A stretch of DNA of 64,000 nt from Cryphonectria parasitica EP155 (GCF_011745365.1 NW_024468914.1:1200001-1264000); one strand, 5' to 3'; shown: positions 21,531 to 34,074, counted from the first letter of the stretch. Numbers and translations: made by a program. Notes: a model not told the origin generated them from the letters alone.

Positions 21531-23138
21531 ATGAAGCCCTATTCCGAGTTTGAGCTAGCCCAGGCCGTTGAGGCTGTCAGAAAAGGCAAGTCTCAGCGGC
21601 AAGCCTCGAGGGAATGGGGTATTCCAAGGAGTACTCTTCAGGCTCGCCTAGAAGGAGGGGAATCGCATAAAACAGCCCACGAAAACCAGCAAAGGCTCTC
21701 TATTGATCAGGAAAGAAGACTAGCCGAATGGATCCTGATTCAAGAAAGCCTAGGCATTCTACCAAGCTATTCAGAACTCAAATACTTTGCTCAGCAGATC
21801 CTCGAGGTCCAGGGAGACTCTCAGGCCCTCGGGATGCAATGGACTCAGGCTTTTTTGAAGAGAAATCCAGAGATAAAGGTCAGGAAGACTCGCCGCATTG
21901 CCTCTGAACGAACGAATGGGGCTACAACAGAGGTAATACGGCTTTGGTTTCGTCTTTTCAATCTTCCTTATATCCAAGCTATTAAGCCAGCTAATAGATG
22001 GAATATGGATGAAGCTAGCCTGATGGAGGGCTAAGGAACAAATGAATTAGTTCTCGGAGGCTCCTCTTCGCATTCAATTCAAAGGAAAGACCCTGGATCA
22101 AAAGCCTGGACTTCTTTCCTCGAGTGTATCTCAGCTACAGGTGCCTACCTCTTCCCTCTGGTGATTTTCAAAGGCTAAACGGTACAATAACAGTGGTTTC
22201 CTCTTGATTTGGAGCCTTTTGATGATTAGAAGTTTACAGCTACGCAAAACGGATGGACAAATGATAAAATAGCAGTTGAATAGCTGAAAGAGATCTTCAT
22301 TCCTCATAGCCAGCCAGCAGACCCCTCAGAAGCCAGGCTGTTAGTCCTGGATAGCCATGGCAGCCATAAAACGGACGAGTTTATGTGGCTTTGCTTCCAA
22401 AATAATATCCTGCTTATTTACTTGCCTCCTCATACCTCTCACGTTCTTCAACCCCTCGATCTAGGGGTCTTTTCATCTCTCAAACGGGCATACAGAAAGA
22501 AAGTCAGCAATATGGGCTAATGGGGCGATTCAACTATTGCAGGCAAGCGTTTATTCCTCAGCAACTATCGTCTGGCTCAACTGGAAAGCCTTTCAAGCCA
22601 GAATATTAGATCTGGATGGAAAGCAACTGGTCTGTGGCTTCTCAGACCCTCAAAAGCCCTCTTGAGCCCTCTTCTTCTCAAGAACAGTCAACCAAGCCGT
22701 CAGACCCAGTCCAATTCAGGCTCAGCACAATCAACAGCACCTCGTCTTTCCCTAAAAGCCTCCTCAAGCCAGCCAGTCCTCTTTTCAACTCCTCGAAAGG
22801 CTAAACAGCTATACTATCAGCTGCTAGAGAATCAGCAACAACTTCGAACGGAACCAGGCTGCCGTATGCTATTCAAGAAGATAAAAAAGGCTTATGGGGA
22901 GAGGGATCTCGAGTTTGCCAAGGCATTGGAGGAAAATAAAGCGTTGAAAAGGCAGATTGAGGCTCTGAGGCCTAGTAAAAGAAGAAAGATTGATATGGAT
23001 CCGAATTCGAAGTTTGCAGGGATTAAGGATATACAGAGAGCTCAAAACGCAGCTAATCGCCACGAGGATAGTCTGAATGAAGAGAGCGATGTCGAATTAC
23101 CTACTGATGAGGAGGATTGCATCGTGGTGGGTGAATAG
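21531..23138 (+). pseudogene. Fot1/pogo-like transposase, copy 1, six stops
   Basis: A transposase of 535 residues if read through. Residues 1-167 are uninterrupted and contain a Psq-type helix-turn-helix (SQRQASREWGIPRSTLQARL) and a CENP-B/Tc5-type DNA-binding domain (RRLAEWILIQESLG ... AFLKRNPEIKVRK). The DDE domain follows: first Asp in NMDEAS, second in LLVLDSHGSH, third in VLQPLDLG, with 35 residues between the last two (DD35D, usual for Fot1). The tail is basic and then acidic (KRRKIDMD ... DEEDC). The first stop, TAA at 22032, directly follows NMDEASLMEG. Internal ATGs could allow short products only. Confidence 0.92.
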
Positions 23139-23181
23139 AATAGATAAACAGTATATATATATATGGGTGTGTGTATTTGAC

Positions 23182-23236
23182 GAGGGTGGCCAGGGTGGCC
23201 CAAAACTACCCCGGCCCAAAACCCCCCCCTTTGACT
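23182..23236 (-). repeat. Copy 1 right TIR, 55 bp
   Basis: Perfect inverse of the left TIR, including the run of eight C/G, followed by TA at 23237-23238. Confidence 0.95.
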
Positions 23237-23657
23237 TATGTCATAACATTCGACTTGCTCGCGCCTCGCGCTTTGGTATTGGAAAGCGGATTTTTGAAAT
23301 TCAGTTCCACAGGTTTCGAAGGAATGCCACAGCTTGCGATGAAGCAAGATTGAGAGGGGTTGAGGTTTTGTTCAGGTTCGGAAGACAGCACAGGGCTCCA
23401 GATCAATCTTGTGCTCTTCAATGTTGATTGTCACCAGCAGTATCGCTCCCTCTCTCTCTCTCTCTCTCTCCAAGTATCCTTGTCAAGTCTTTTTTGCAAG
23501 AATAAACGACAACCGAATTCTGCATCCGTAGCCCCAGTGCCTTGCAGAAGGACGCTTGAGAACTCATGAGATGCGTTATAATTACAAGATTCATTGATGA
23601 GCTAAAATTGTCCAGTATAGATCTTAGTGTGAAGCCTAGCAGCTTGTCACAACCGCT
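23237..23657. other. Short intergenic region with TC repeat
   Basis: From the element end to the DUF6594 stop. It has a TC microsatellite near 23448-23470 and is otherwise plain. Confidence 0.5.
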
Positions 23658-26114
23658 TCAGCCCATACATCCAGCAACAACAGCCATCACAGCGACATAA
23701 GCACCAACATCCCGAGCGATATCCTGACGGCTAGCAAAAGCCCGCCATACACCAAGCACAGCCATCGAGTTGAAAGCCCACAAGCCGACAAGCAAGACAA
23801 CAGCCATGCGACCGACGAAGCCAGGAATGACTGTGAACCCCAACATGGGCAACAGTACCGCGCCGGCCATTGTCAACGCCGCATCAGATGTCGTTTGAGA
23901 AGGAACAACAGGCTCTGGCGTCTTCCTTGTCTCCGTTGTCAGCGTACTAGGGTCAACCTGCATGACACCACGGCTCACCCCTCGATGGTGCTGCGGCGGG
24001 AGCGAAGCAGAGGTCATCAACTGCTGGGTCGAGAGGACGGACGGATGGGATGCGATCAATGGCTCCAGAGGTTGCGGCCTGGTGGTGGACCTCGGGCTGA
24101 TCGATGTCGCGCTGTCGATACCGGAGGAGCTTCGGCTTCCTATCGAGAGGCGGTTGTGGCGGACAAGCCATGAGTTGCCGTGCATTGTGCCGGGTATCGG
24201 CGTAACGGTGGGCTCCTCACTAGTGGTGTTGTGATGTAAAGACTGGAGGTACTCCTGGGCTGCAGGTCTCGTCTCGTGGTGCATAGAGGAATGCGGAGAG
24301 CCATTACTGCTGATAGGTGAGCACTCCTCGCTAGCGGCGAGGGTAACAAGGTCCTCGGCTGAGTCGAGGAAGCGCGTCTCGTCCTCGGAGATGGGCTGGC
24401 GTGTGGCGAGGTAAGTCTGATAGTCGTCGATGTCGGAGGGCGAGGGCGCAGGCAGATCGCGCGTCGCCGTGAAGGATGTAAGGACGTGGTCTGCGTTTTT
24501 TACGTGTCAGTGATGTGCTTTTCTAGAAGTCACCAATTTTTCTCTCAAAAAATTGTCCTTGACAAAAGAGTCCGAGTCCAACTCACTGTACTGCCCCAGC
24601 TTGAAGGCGATCTTGTCCAAAATATCCGTCTTGTGCCACTGCAGCTCTCCACCAGCCAGGAACTCGGCCCTCCGGCTAGCCGGCAGGATATGGTTCTGCA
24701 CCCGCCGCGTTTGCGTGTCTGTAGTGTCGAGCCGGTGCAGCTGCTCTTCCAACTCACCCAGTTCGTCCTGCAGGTGCAGGAGAAGTCTATGATTGAGCGC
24801 CTCGAACCTGCGATAGATGGGCTTGATCGCCACGTGGTCCTGCTCGTCGGTCCCACCACTTGGAAAGACGCTGACGAAACTCGCCGTACTGTTGCGCCTC
24901 GAGCCATGCTTGTGGGGCGGACCGAAGGATGCGCTGGTGGGATAAGCACTCGCCCGGCAGCGCTGATTCGCGGCGGAGGAGGAGGATGAAGAGATGGTAG
25001 AGGCGAGCAGCTCGTAGCCTGAGAGTGGCAGCTTCTCAGCACGAGGCAGGTGTTTGGGATGCGTCTGGTTCGGCACTCGTGGAGTCAGGTTTTGGGCCGA
25101 GATGTGTGGTAGCTTTGCCGAGCCTCGAGGCATCTCTGGAGTTCCATAGTAGCGATCTCGTTCAGGACTGTGGCTGTGATGTTTGTCCAGCGGTGCCCTG
25201 AGACGCTCGGGAGGTTGGGTGGCTGCTGGTGCGATGGGTGTCTCGTCGCCACCCACAGCGCCCACGTGGTCCTCGCCGAGGCTCAGATCTGTGTCTGTTG
25301 TTTTCTCGGACGAGGCAACGCTATGTCGCCTGCTTGAGGATGAGGTGGAAGAGCGAGAAGAAGAGTTGCTCTTTGCTGTAGGTGAGGACGACGATGTGGT
25401 CATCAGTGCCTTCAACAGGTCTAACGACGGTGGCAGCATAGTATCAGAGCTGATACCCTCCGCCGCCGTGTTCTCTGTTTCTCTCCCCCGAGGCCAGTCC
25501 TCTCCTGCTGGCGGAATTGAGGCCACATCATGGCCAGAGCCAATACTCTCCTCTCTGCCCAAATCGATTCTATCTTCCTTGTCGTCCTTGTCGTTTGAAT
25601 GGGGAATTGTCGACAAAGAAGCACGCCGATGCGAGGCAGCAGACCGAGGCAATGCAGGAATCGACGGAATCCTGGCTTGGTTTGCTGCACTCGAAGGCGA
25701 GAGGTGCTTCAAGCCCCAACCCTCACAATCAAGGGGAAGGCTCGTGTTGGCTCGAATTGAGCTGCTCTTCAGAAGAGCGAGGTCCGCAGCGGAATATCGG
25801 CGCCGGCTCGACGGCGAGCCACGGCCGTGGCTGGCCCTGCTGAGTTCATTCTCGGCGGCTGGGCTGTTGTTGGCCTTGAGAAAGTGGTGCAGCTGAGGGG
25901 AGGCGGAGCGGTAATAGCTGCTGCGACCTAGATGATCGCGCTTCGTCGAGGTCAGCCGCGTGGTGGTGGTGCTGGCGGTGGTGACGCGCGGTGGTGGCTC
26001 ATTGGCCTGGTCTGTCGCGACATCGAGCACATGGTCGAGGTCTGCCAGGGGCGGTTGTTCACTTGGCGGCTCCTGGATGGTTGGAATGGTGGGGCACTTG
26101 TAAGTAGGCAACAT
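23658..26114 (-). CDS. DUF6594 membrane protein, 786 aa (two exons)
   Basis: Large fungal protein of the DUF6594 family, function unknown. Exons are 26114-24587 and 24490-23658, with a 96-bp intron (GTGAGT/CAG) that splits the conserved KLGQYNHVLTSF segment. The spliced frame is 787 codons. I start at 26114 (MLPTYKCPTIPTI). An in-frame upstream start at 26192 would add 26 residues of unlikely sequence. Residues 1-400 are Ser/Pro-rich and disordered. The family domain starts near 425 (IKPIYRRFEALNHRLLLHLQDELGELEEQL) and includes RRAEFLAGGELQWHKTDILDKIAFKL. The C-terminus has about three hydrophobic segments (TMAGAVLLPMLGFTVIP, MAVVLLVGLWAFNSMAV, YVAVMAVVAGCMG), so it is a C-terminally anchored membrane protein. 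Confidence 0.87.
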
Positions 26115-27499
26115 GATATCCCTTAAATATAATGATACCAAAGTCTGCAGTTTGGATCTGGCGTCAATGGGATGATGTCTTCTGAGGAACATACGATTGA
26201 GCCTTACGAAATGTTCAGTGGAGACTTACTTGGGAATATATCTGTCTTAATTCACAATTGCCGTTTTTGACACTCAAATCCGAGAAGTGAGAACTGAGCT
26301 CAAGGTTTGGATGAATAAAGGTCCAGTGGTAAATCGGACAAACTTTCGGTTGTCCAAGCAGAAGCCCAGCCGGATAAGTGAGTGAGTGAGTTGAGTGAGT
26401 GAATGTTTTCGGCGTTCGTCAGTCAGCCAGCTGGGTATCGCTGGTAATAACCATATGGGTAGAGCTGGTAGATCTTTCTCGGCACGTCTGTGGGAAATGG
26501 CCTGATTTTTTGTTAATCAGTGTTTGAGGTTGTCCGCGCCCCTGGGACCACGACCGATTCTCTCGAGCAGCAGCAAGCTAGTGCTGAGAGATGCAAGCCT
26601 CCTTGAACGGGTAATCCAGCTCCGGAAGTCAGTCGCCAGCCGAGTTGCAACCATACATACAACACTGCTGTTCAAAGTACTTGGCCAGACTCAAAGATCC
26701 TTCCAGCTACAAGAATCGCTGTCCTCGCTCGTTGGTCCGTGGTAAAAGTTGGTGGTGGCGGTCACTGGTCTTACAAGATGCCCCCAGCCAGTTCTGTCTG
26801 CGCTGCGGCTGATGGTGTTTCAGATGCAGACTTGAAGCCAGGAGGTGGCGGGCAGCGGAAGACAGGGAGCCGCATGCACTACGACGCTGAAGGGACCTCC
26901 GTCTATGAGGGGCCGAAACATCGAACCCCCTGATTCTGAATCTGGGGAAAGTCAAGATGCTTATTCGGGACCCCGGTGGAAGATCTTCGTGAGGTCGTCG
27001 ATCGCGCGTCCTGTGCGGAAGTTGGAAGCACCGCCGTGCACTGGCTCCTTCGCCGGGGCCGACACCCCCTGCAGCAGGCCTCGGACCGGAACTTGACGAG
27101 AAGCATAACTCAAAAGAAGCTTAGATGCCACCCTGCTCGAAACGCCCAACCGGTAGTAACATGTTCTGCGATACGGTAGCATGGAAGTCATGATTATCCG
27201 TGCCCGAGGGAATATTTCCTGGAGGGGCAGCGAGTTCCAGAACAAGATTCGCGCCCCCTCAGGTCGAAGCGACATCCTCCTGCTCGCGTATGAAGGTTGT
27301 CGGGGAAAGAAACGATGATAGGGTCAGTGGTTGGATTACGAAGTCCAGTTCACGAACACCATCTTCTATACGACCTTTCTATCATTAATTTTTCCAAGTA
27401 CGTAGATGGCCTGTACTTGCCTGCCCATAACAACTCCTGCACGTTTATCGCTCGGTTGTTTTTTTCTTTTCTCGATTTCTCTGCCCCTCCTGTCTATGA
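26115..27499. other. Intergenic region
   Basis: About 1.4 kb including the DUF6594 promoter. A GTGA/GAGT short tandem lies at 26377-26403. The frames at 26900-27280 on the minus strand have no recognisable content. Confidence 0.5.
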
Positions 27500-28291
27500 C
27501 TATGGAGTGTTCCCAGTGGCATCTTTGCCGGCCTTGCCTCGACCAGCTGCTGCTTCAAACTTGGCTTTCCAGGTGTCCTCTTGCTTGAACATGGCAATGC
27601 ACTCCATCGCTGAGGGCATGCCGTACTCGGGATCTGCTCCTCCGTCCAGTAAAGCCTAGGATTCATGGTTAGATGCCGGCGTGCAGAGACTGTGGCCGTA
27701 GTGGTTGACTCTGGTCTCCCTGCGACACAGGAAAAGAAGAAAGTGAAAGAATCAAGAAGAAGAAGAGACAAAAAGAAGCCAGGAAAAGGAAGGATCTCAG
27801 GGAGTGAAAGGCAGGGGCTATTCTGCACCCCTAACCCTACATTTTCAAAGTGCCAAACGGGAAAGTTGCATTACTCACCTCGATGACATCATCTTCTTTC
27901 TTGAAGACGGCGCCTGCAATAGGGCTCTGATGGCGGTCGTTCAACCTGTTGGGATCCGCACCATGGTCTATGAGAAAGCGGACGAGATCAGCATGGCCGT
28001 GGTAGGCGGCAAGCATGAGCTGGCGAACAAAGATCAGCATAAGTAGCTACCGACGATGGAGTCAAGCCTCAGGAGAAGGGGTGGTGTCCAAGAAGCTGTC
28101 GGTCATACCAGAGTATCGCCTTTTCCATTCGTCAGGTTCGGGGGCAGGCCGGCCGTGATAGCCTGTTGTAGTAGCTCAGCGTTGCCCTGCCTGGCAGCGT
28201 CGTACATGCGTCCTGCAAGAGCGATTGCTTCTGGTGGGATGGAGGTTCCTGGGCTGGGTGACGTGCCAGTGTTTTCTTGAGGCTCACTCAT
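27500..28291 (-). CDS. Ankyrin-repeat protein, 159 aa (three exons)
   Basis: Small ankyrin protein of the type found singly in fungi (similar in layout to fission yeast ankyrin protein P1E11.10). Exons are 28291-28109, 28019-27879 and 27655-27500, with introns of 89 bp (GTATGA/CAG) and 223 bp (GTGAGT/TAG), giving 160 codons with stop. Ankyrin repeats: ALAGRMYDAARQGNAELLQQAITAGLPPN, then GDTLLMLAAYHGHADLVRFLIDHGADPNRLN, then SPIAGAVFKKEDDVIEALLDGGADPE. The C-terminus (MECIAMFKQEDTWKAKFE) is the usual capping helix. Exon joins fall within repeats and keep their periodicity, which confirms the splicing. Probably a cytosolic or nuclear protein-binding adaptor; its partner is unknown. Confidence 0.9.
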
Positions 28292-29872
28292 GGTCAAGAG
28301 ATCGTATGCGTGATAGGCTTCGAGGGGGTAAACTGTAGCAAGATCCAGCTGCACGGCGGAAAATGATCCTCGCGATGATGTGACGAAGATGAGCCCTTGG
28401 TTCGAAGGGAGGTTGAGTGTTTTTTTCCCGCGCAAAATTGTCAGCGTAAGGTGAGCCAGAGCTGATGTTGATGCTTCTCGTACAAAGGGAAAGACGCTAG
28501 CAAACGCTGCTGACACATTTACAACTCGTGACACACAAAACATGCTGACTGACTTGCTCAGCCTCGTTCTTGACAACTTTTTCTTCTTTGCGTAAGACAG
28601 GCCATAGGTATTGATGATTCGGAAGTAGCCTTTGGCTTCTCCATGCACCTTTTTTTTTCTCTCTCCCCAAGAATTCCTTCGCCTGGCTCCAAAATGATGT
28701 CCTGATCTAGCGTTTTGCCCCGCTTGTTCTGTGTGTTGGATGCATCATAACAGGCGAGCTCGAAGGGAAAGGCTCTGAAGAGCATAAGTCTCGGTTTAAC
28801 CCATACTTAATTGTTGAAATATATACGCAAGTTGGAGCCGTATAAACTGCAAAGCAATAGGACACTCTTCAGTGGAGTCAGAATGTGATACTTGCTAGTT
28901 CTCAGCATCAAGCCCCAAGTATGCTTTCCTGATTGGCTAGCTTCTACATTGACGTGAGCGGCATTTGTCCAGCCACAAGCCACAAAATCTAGGCACCAAT
29001 AGTCCGAAGAACTCCAATAAAGCTAGGAATGCTAATAGTGCGGAGACTGGTTATATGAGCATCAAGAACTTCGAGTCTCTGAAGTATATAAGGGGTTCAT
29101 GCTAACAGGAGTAGGGCCAAGTAAAGGCCTCGCATAAGAATGTAGGTTTTTAAATTCTGATCCGAGTACAAGAAGAATTCCCGATTGAACAAAGATACCT
29201 GTGCATAAGCCTGCTCTAAGAACTTAGAAAACGACATGATCGACATTGAGACGGGAATTTCAATGTCTGGTATCTTCAAACAGGTTGGCAGTCTGGCCTC
29301 AAAGCTCGCCCCTCCCCTCTCCTCCCTCTCCCCTTACGGGTACCTGCATCATACAGTCCACAGGTGCTACCATTAGATAGAAAGGATTGTGTAGAGGTCA
29401 ACATCATCGTGATTAGAGCCCTTGTGTTTTTCAGACTTACCTAATCAATGATTGATACCCAACCAACATTTGGTCCGGTGAGTCTTCTTTACCAACTTGA
29501 ATACCTAAGACAGTCTCCGTTGTCATACATACTCCTTGTTGTGATTGCAAAAACACAGTGCTGGGGAGCTGATGAGGTCGATACCCCACCAAGGGGGCGT
29601 TTTCCTTAGCCTTTGACGTGACTACCCAGACAGAGTGACACCTCAGGCAGGGGCAGTTTCCCCTTGAGGTTCACTTTCACTTTCCCTCGGGCCATTTTCA
29701 GGGTTGTTTCCAATAGTTCAAAGAGATGCCTTAGTTCCTAGCAAAATTCTCCCTCCTTCCATCTCCAGATGCGACACTCAAGGGAGGGCCATCTTCTCGC
29801 AATTTTCTCTTCTTTTACGCTACCTAGAGAACAATCAAGAAAAGAACGACAACGCAATACTATCAAGATATC
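28292..29872. other. Intergenic region between divergent genes
   Basis: About 1.6 kb. Contains a poly-T/A tract (28650) and stretches near 28800-29100 that are AT-rich. No gene recognised. Promoters of the ankyrin gene and the 29873 gene should lie here. Confidence 0.5.
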
Positions 29873-30623
29873 ATGGAGGCTATACTCTTCCACGACATCA
29901 ATTTTCCAGAGCTGCGCAAACCCCGCCAGATGGGAGATGACCTTGACTATGGACCAGACCAAAATGACGGCACCGTCGTTCCGGGCATCATTGACGTCTC
30001 TGGAGCTCTCGGCACCGCGTCTTTCGGTGGGCTCCCCGACCCTACCAAGCCTGAGTTCATCTTCGACCCAGCCTGCGGGGCCGACATCATCGTCACCGTC
30101 CTCTACCAGTACCGTCCAAGTGCTCTGCGCCAGTTTCTAGACTGCCGCATCAGCGGCGAGTTCACATTCGTGCACCGGTGCGATCTCTCAGTAATCAAAA
30201 AGAATCATCATACAGACATCCGACCGTTTGTCATCACCCGTAAAGGAGCACACGTCGAGGTTCGCACATCCATCTATGCATCTACTGACCGGTTTCACCC
30301 CATCCTCTCAGCCCCTGCTAATCTCTAGTTACTGTCAGGCTGGCTATCGCACAGGCTATACCAATGGCGAGCCGTCCCAGGAGTGGGAGGAGATCGTCTC
30401 CTATGACATCCTTCTGTCTAACACGTGGCGTCAAGGTCGATGCCAATTTCCTGGCAGCAATCCCGACATGCCCTTCACCCTGGCTCTCAATAGGAATGCG
30501 GTATACGAGGAGCGACGACTGTTTGAGGATACCGCAGTCGCCGTGCTGACTCCGGCCCTCACACAGCGTCGTTGGTGGGCTGCCCCACGTGGCTGGACAA
30601 TTCGAGTTACTGCGCCAGGCTAG
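29873..30623 (+). CDS. Hypothetical protein, probably two exons
   Basis: Not recognised. A frame from ATG 29873 (MEAILFHDINFPELRKPRQ) runs to about 30190-30239, and a second frame ending at 30623 carries convincing protein (EPSQEWEEIVSYDILLSNTW ... RRWWAAPRGWTIRVTAPG). They join by an intron. Two readings keep frame: GTAAAG at 30240 to ACAG at 30354 (115 bp), or GTAATC at 30191 to TCAG at 30338 (148 bp). The first has the better donor. The N-terminal part has the pattern DPACGADIIVTVLYQYRPSALRQFLDCRISGEF, beta-rich and without a signal peptide. I see no enzyme motif. The splice is not settled, so the exact middle of the protein is uncertain. Confidence 0.55.
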
Positions 30624-31198
30624 GGGGGGAAAGTAGATAAAGACGAACGGATGGACAGGTTGAAAATTTATCAAGCCATAAGGTGAACCCAAGAGGGCCT
30701 TCAAGTATGGCCCTCATTTGCGTATAGGCGTAGTAAGATGGTCTTTCGCCTTGAGGTGGCACGCATAGTCGAAGGCTTAGGGAGGACCAGCACTTGAATC
30801 CATCAGTTGACAAAGATCTGACCTAGAGATCAAGATTTTGTTGAAATTATGTGTGAGAAACATGTGATAAAAAGCAGGATGAACTCTGCTCTAGGCCCTT
30901 GAGAAAACCCCAGTCTGGGATATTGGATGTGCATTCTTTTGTTTTGCATCAGGAGACCTGCAACGTGAGACCTGCAACGTGCAGCAGCTTAGAGACAGGT
31001 GTTTGTCATTAAGGTGGTGCAAGCTGTAGGCAACAAAGCTATTTCATCTGATCTCTGGGAAATTTGTTTCCTTTACAGCTTGATTTGCTCTCTTTGAACG
31101 TCACCTTTACCCTTCACCACGCGTCGTGACTTTCGCTCTATTACCATCATCACAACCAGACACACTTCTATTGCCAATCACAACAGCTCTCTTCATCA
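30624..31198. other. Intergenic region
   Basis: Between two plus-strand genes. Includes a short direct repeat AGACCTGCAACGTG at about 30955-30982. No gene. Confidence 0.5.
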
Positions 31199-33617
31199 AT
31201 GGATCGTCTTACTGATTTCTGGGACTATTGCAATCCTCTGTCAGTCCATGCCAATGTATACCGACAGCAGAGGAATCTCCTTCTGGAGGCCAGGAGCCGA
31301 AAGGGTCAGAAACCCACTGACGCGTTGAAGCGGTCACGCGCCAAGCTGGAGGAGAGTTTCTTCACCATGGTATGTCCAACCAAGCAGCACATTCCTTAGT
31401 GAATCAGGTCTCTTTCAAGATAGCTATACTGACAAAAGAAACACCTTCAAGGCCCTCGATTTGCGTCTAGGCAACCTTCTGCCCTCAGTCTCAGAGGGAG
31501 AAGTCCTTCGAACAACCTTCATCGGTGAATCGTATCGTCCATGCATCAAGCCCCTGAGCAGCCTCGTGCCCATTACTCTCGATGAACTCAAGCTCGAGAT
31601 TCACCATCGTGGAAGGGTTCTCCTGGCCAAGGTATTCTGTGAGCCCATCTACTCGGGCTCTATCCTGAACGCGATTGAAGATATCCATGGGAACGTCGAC
31701 TGTCTCTCGATGTTCCACCAGCCTACAACAGAATTTCCCACCAACATCCTGCCCAAAGGCGCCATCATCGCGGTCAAGGAACCATATTACAAGCTCTCTT
31801 CTGATAGAAGCACCATAGTTCGTGTTGACCACCCCTCGGATTGCATGCTGCTGAAGCCTAGCCACGAGATGGTGCCATCAGCATGGCAGCAGGTGGGGCG
31901 TGTCACCGTCCGAGCATCTCGCATGAAGGACAAGGGCAACGACGCGTTCAAAAAAGGGGACTGGGAAGCTGCTGTCAACCTGTACTCCGACGGCCTGGCA
32001 ATGGTGTCTGATGACGAGGGGCAAGATGATCTGCGTCGCACTCTGTACCGCAATCGTGCCCAGGCCAGAATCCATCTGGGCCATTTTGAGCTTGCTGTCG
32101 ATGATGCCACGGCTTCCATTATCCCTGGCAAGGACCTCTCTGAAGAGTCCAAGGCGTTGAACCTCAAGTCTCTATTTCGAGCTGGTCGTGCTTATTATGA
32201 GCTGGCAGAGTTCACGCTGGCCAGATCTTTCTTCGAGCAGGCTGAGGCTCTCGGAATCGAGGACGAGAACGTCCATGCGGAGCTGGATCGAACCAAGAAG
32301 CGCCTTCTGGAGCAGGAAAAGGGCGAATACGACTTCGTCGAGATGGCTGCTTCGCCGACCTTTTCTCACACGGAACTCGATCATGCATCTTTCCTGAGCA
32401 ACACCAAGATTGACCTGGCGGGCTCTCATGGCCGTGGCCTCTTTGCAACCAAGGATATCAAGCATGGCGAGATAGTCATGGTAGAGAAGGCCTTTTGCGC
32501 AGCCATGGAGTCCAACACTTCCAAGACGTCGGACCTCCTGGTTGACACGAACACTCACTTCTCGACGTTCGGCACACACTCCCGCCTTCTGTTCCGCACG
32601 GTCGAGAAGCTGCGATGGAACCACAAGCTGGCCAACAAATACCTGGACCTATACGCCGGCCCCAGCTACAAGAAGAAGGAGGCCAGGATCGTCGACGACA
32701 CCGTCATCATCGACATCTTCCAGGTGGAGGTCATCTCGCAGTTCAACGGCTTCGTCTGCGCCCAGGTGAAGACCCGCCTCCCGGACGAGAGCGCGTGCTC
32801 CAAGGTGCAGGGATCGACGGGCATCTGGCTGCACGCCTCCTACGCGAACCACTCGTGCCTCGAGAACACCGGCCGCGCCTTCATCGGCGACATGATGATC
32901 CTGCGCGCCTCCAGGGACATCAAGGCCGGCGAGGAGATCACCACGGCCTATTTCGTGGGTACGGAACCGACTATCGACCGCAAGCGCAAGATGAGCTACT
33001 ACTTGTTCAACTGCGACTGCCGCTTGTGCGCGGCCGAGCGCAAAGTCTCCATTCTAACCCTGGTGGAGCGTGACAGGCTCACCGGGCTGGCCGAGCGTTT
33101 TATCATCGAGAACGCATGCACAAACCTCCATGAGACCTGCCCCGCGCCAGACGACAAGCTCAAGTTCGCCCAGGACTTGCAGTCGAAACTTACCGCCACC
33201 TACGACGCGGCTCTGTACAAGGACCTGCCCCGTTTCGCGTGTATGCCCATCGACGCTTGGCTCTGCCAGTCTGACCCTACGCCCTCCAACGGCATCGTCT
33301 CGTCGACCCGTCTGCTGCGCGATCTCGGCTACAAGATCAGCGTCAAGGGCGGCGAGCTGACCATCGACCGCACCAACGGGGTCTTTACTGCCGCCACGGC
33401 GCATGGTGCCATGTACGCCGCCAGGGCCTGGGCCGTGGCTGGTCGGTACCAGGTCGTGCCTGGATTCATCCAGTTTGGCAAGGAGGTCTACCTGGCGTAT
33501 TATGGCGAGATGGACGAATTTTCGGACCTGTTTGGGCTGAAGTTCTTTCTGGCTGGCACTGCTGAGAGTGGTGGTGGGGAGGCCCTTGTCGCCTTTCTGC
33601 AAGGCTTGGGCCTGTGA
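31199..33617 (+). CDS. TPR and SET domain protein (two exons)
   Basis: Putative protein lysine methyltransferase with TPR repeats, 778 aa. Exons are 31199-31369 and 31452-33617, with an 82-bp intron (GTATGT/AAG). After an N-terminal region of about 200 residues, TPR helices begin at about 214 (MKDKGNDAFKKGDWEAAVNLYSDGL) and continue to about 345. The SET domain starts at about 375 (GSHGRGLFATKDIKHGEIVMVEKAF). NHSCLENTGRAF near 523 is the SAM-binding NHxC motif, GEEITTAY follows, and the post-SET zinc site is FNCDCRLC near 575. The key SET residues are present. The C-terminal 150 residues are helical. This layout recalls SMYD proteins but lacks the MYND finger. The substrate is unknown. Confidence 0.9.
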
Positions 33618-34074
33618 AAAGTCGGAGACGAGGGTTTGAGATCGAGATAAATGAAATAGAAAAAATACGAAAAAAAAAATTAAAAAATTCAAGGATGAGA
33701 TTATGGACGGAAGCTTCTGGTACGAGCCTAGCTTATTCGTCAGGCTTATGGGGTTGATGAACTCGCCCTCGATGCGGCGTTTGCGACAGACATGGCCGAG
33801 CACATGGCACAATCGCTTCATACTTGGGTTGATGGACCATACATTCTCCCACGAACTATCGTCTGGAAAATGCGACTTTGACTAGTGGTAAGTATACGTG
33901 TCTCAGCTGGTCTCGTTCGTTCCGTGCACTTTATGTTTCGGGGAATGCTCATCTGCTGAAGATGGGACGGACAAGACCATCGAACTTGAACAAATGAATG
34001 ACTTCGTCTTAGGAAAATGATAGTTTGTATGATGGAATAAATCCATCTAGTCAAAAGAAGCAATTCCTACAGCT
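33618..34074. other. Intergenic, convergent
   Basis: 3' flanks of the TPR-SET gene and the transporter pseudogene. A-rich near 33650-33690, probably polyadenylation signals. No gene. Confidence 0.5.

Larger units (their letters stand above)
21381..23236 (+). mobile_element. Fot1/pogo-like DNA transposon, copy 1 (1856 bp)
   Basis: Complete Tc1-mariner superfamily element of the Fot1/pogo type, flanked by the TA target duplication at 21379-21380 and 23237-23238. Terminal inverted repeats are 55 bp and perfect (21381-21435 and 23182-23236). One transposase frame of 536 codons runs 21531-23138 with no frameshift. Six in-frame stops interrupt it, at 22032, 22176, 22188, 22227, 22281 and 22518. 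The CAA-to-TAA and TGG-to-TAG types are the pattern left by repeat-induced point mutation. A TA-rich run lies between the coding end and the right TIR, as in the other two copies. It could be mobilised in trans if an active source exists, because the ends are intact. Confidence 0.93.

Noticed and set aside
26961..27275. 104-codon minus-strand frame
   Set aside because: No recognised motif and no coding bias; could not be tied to any gene.
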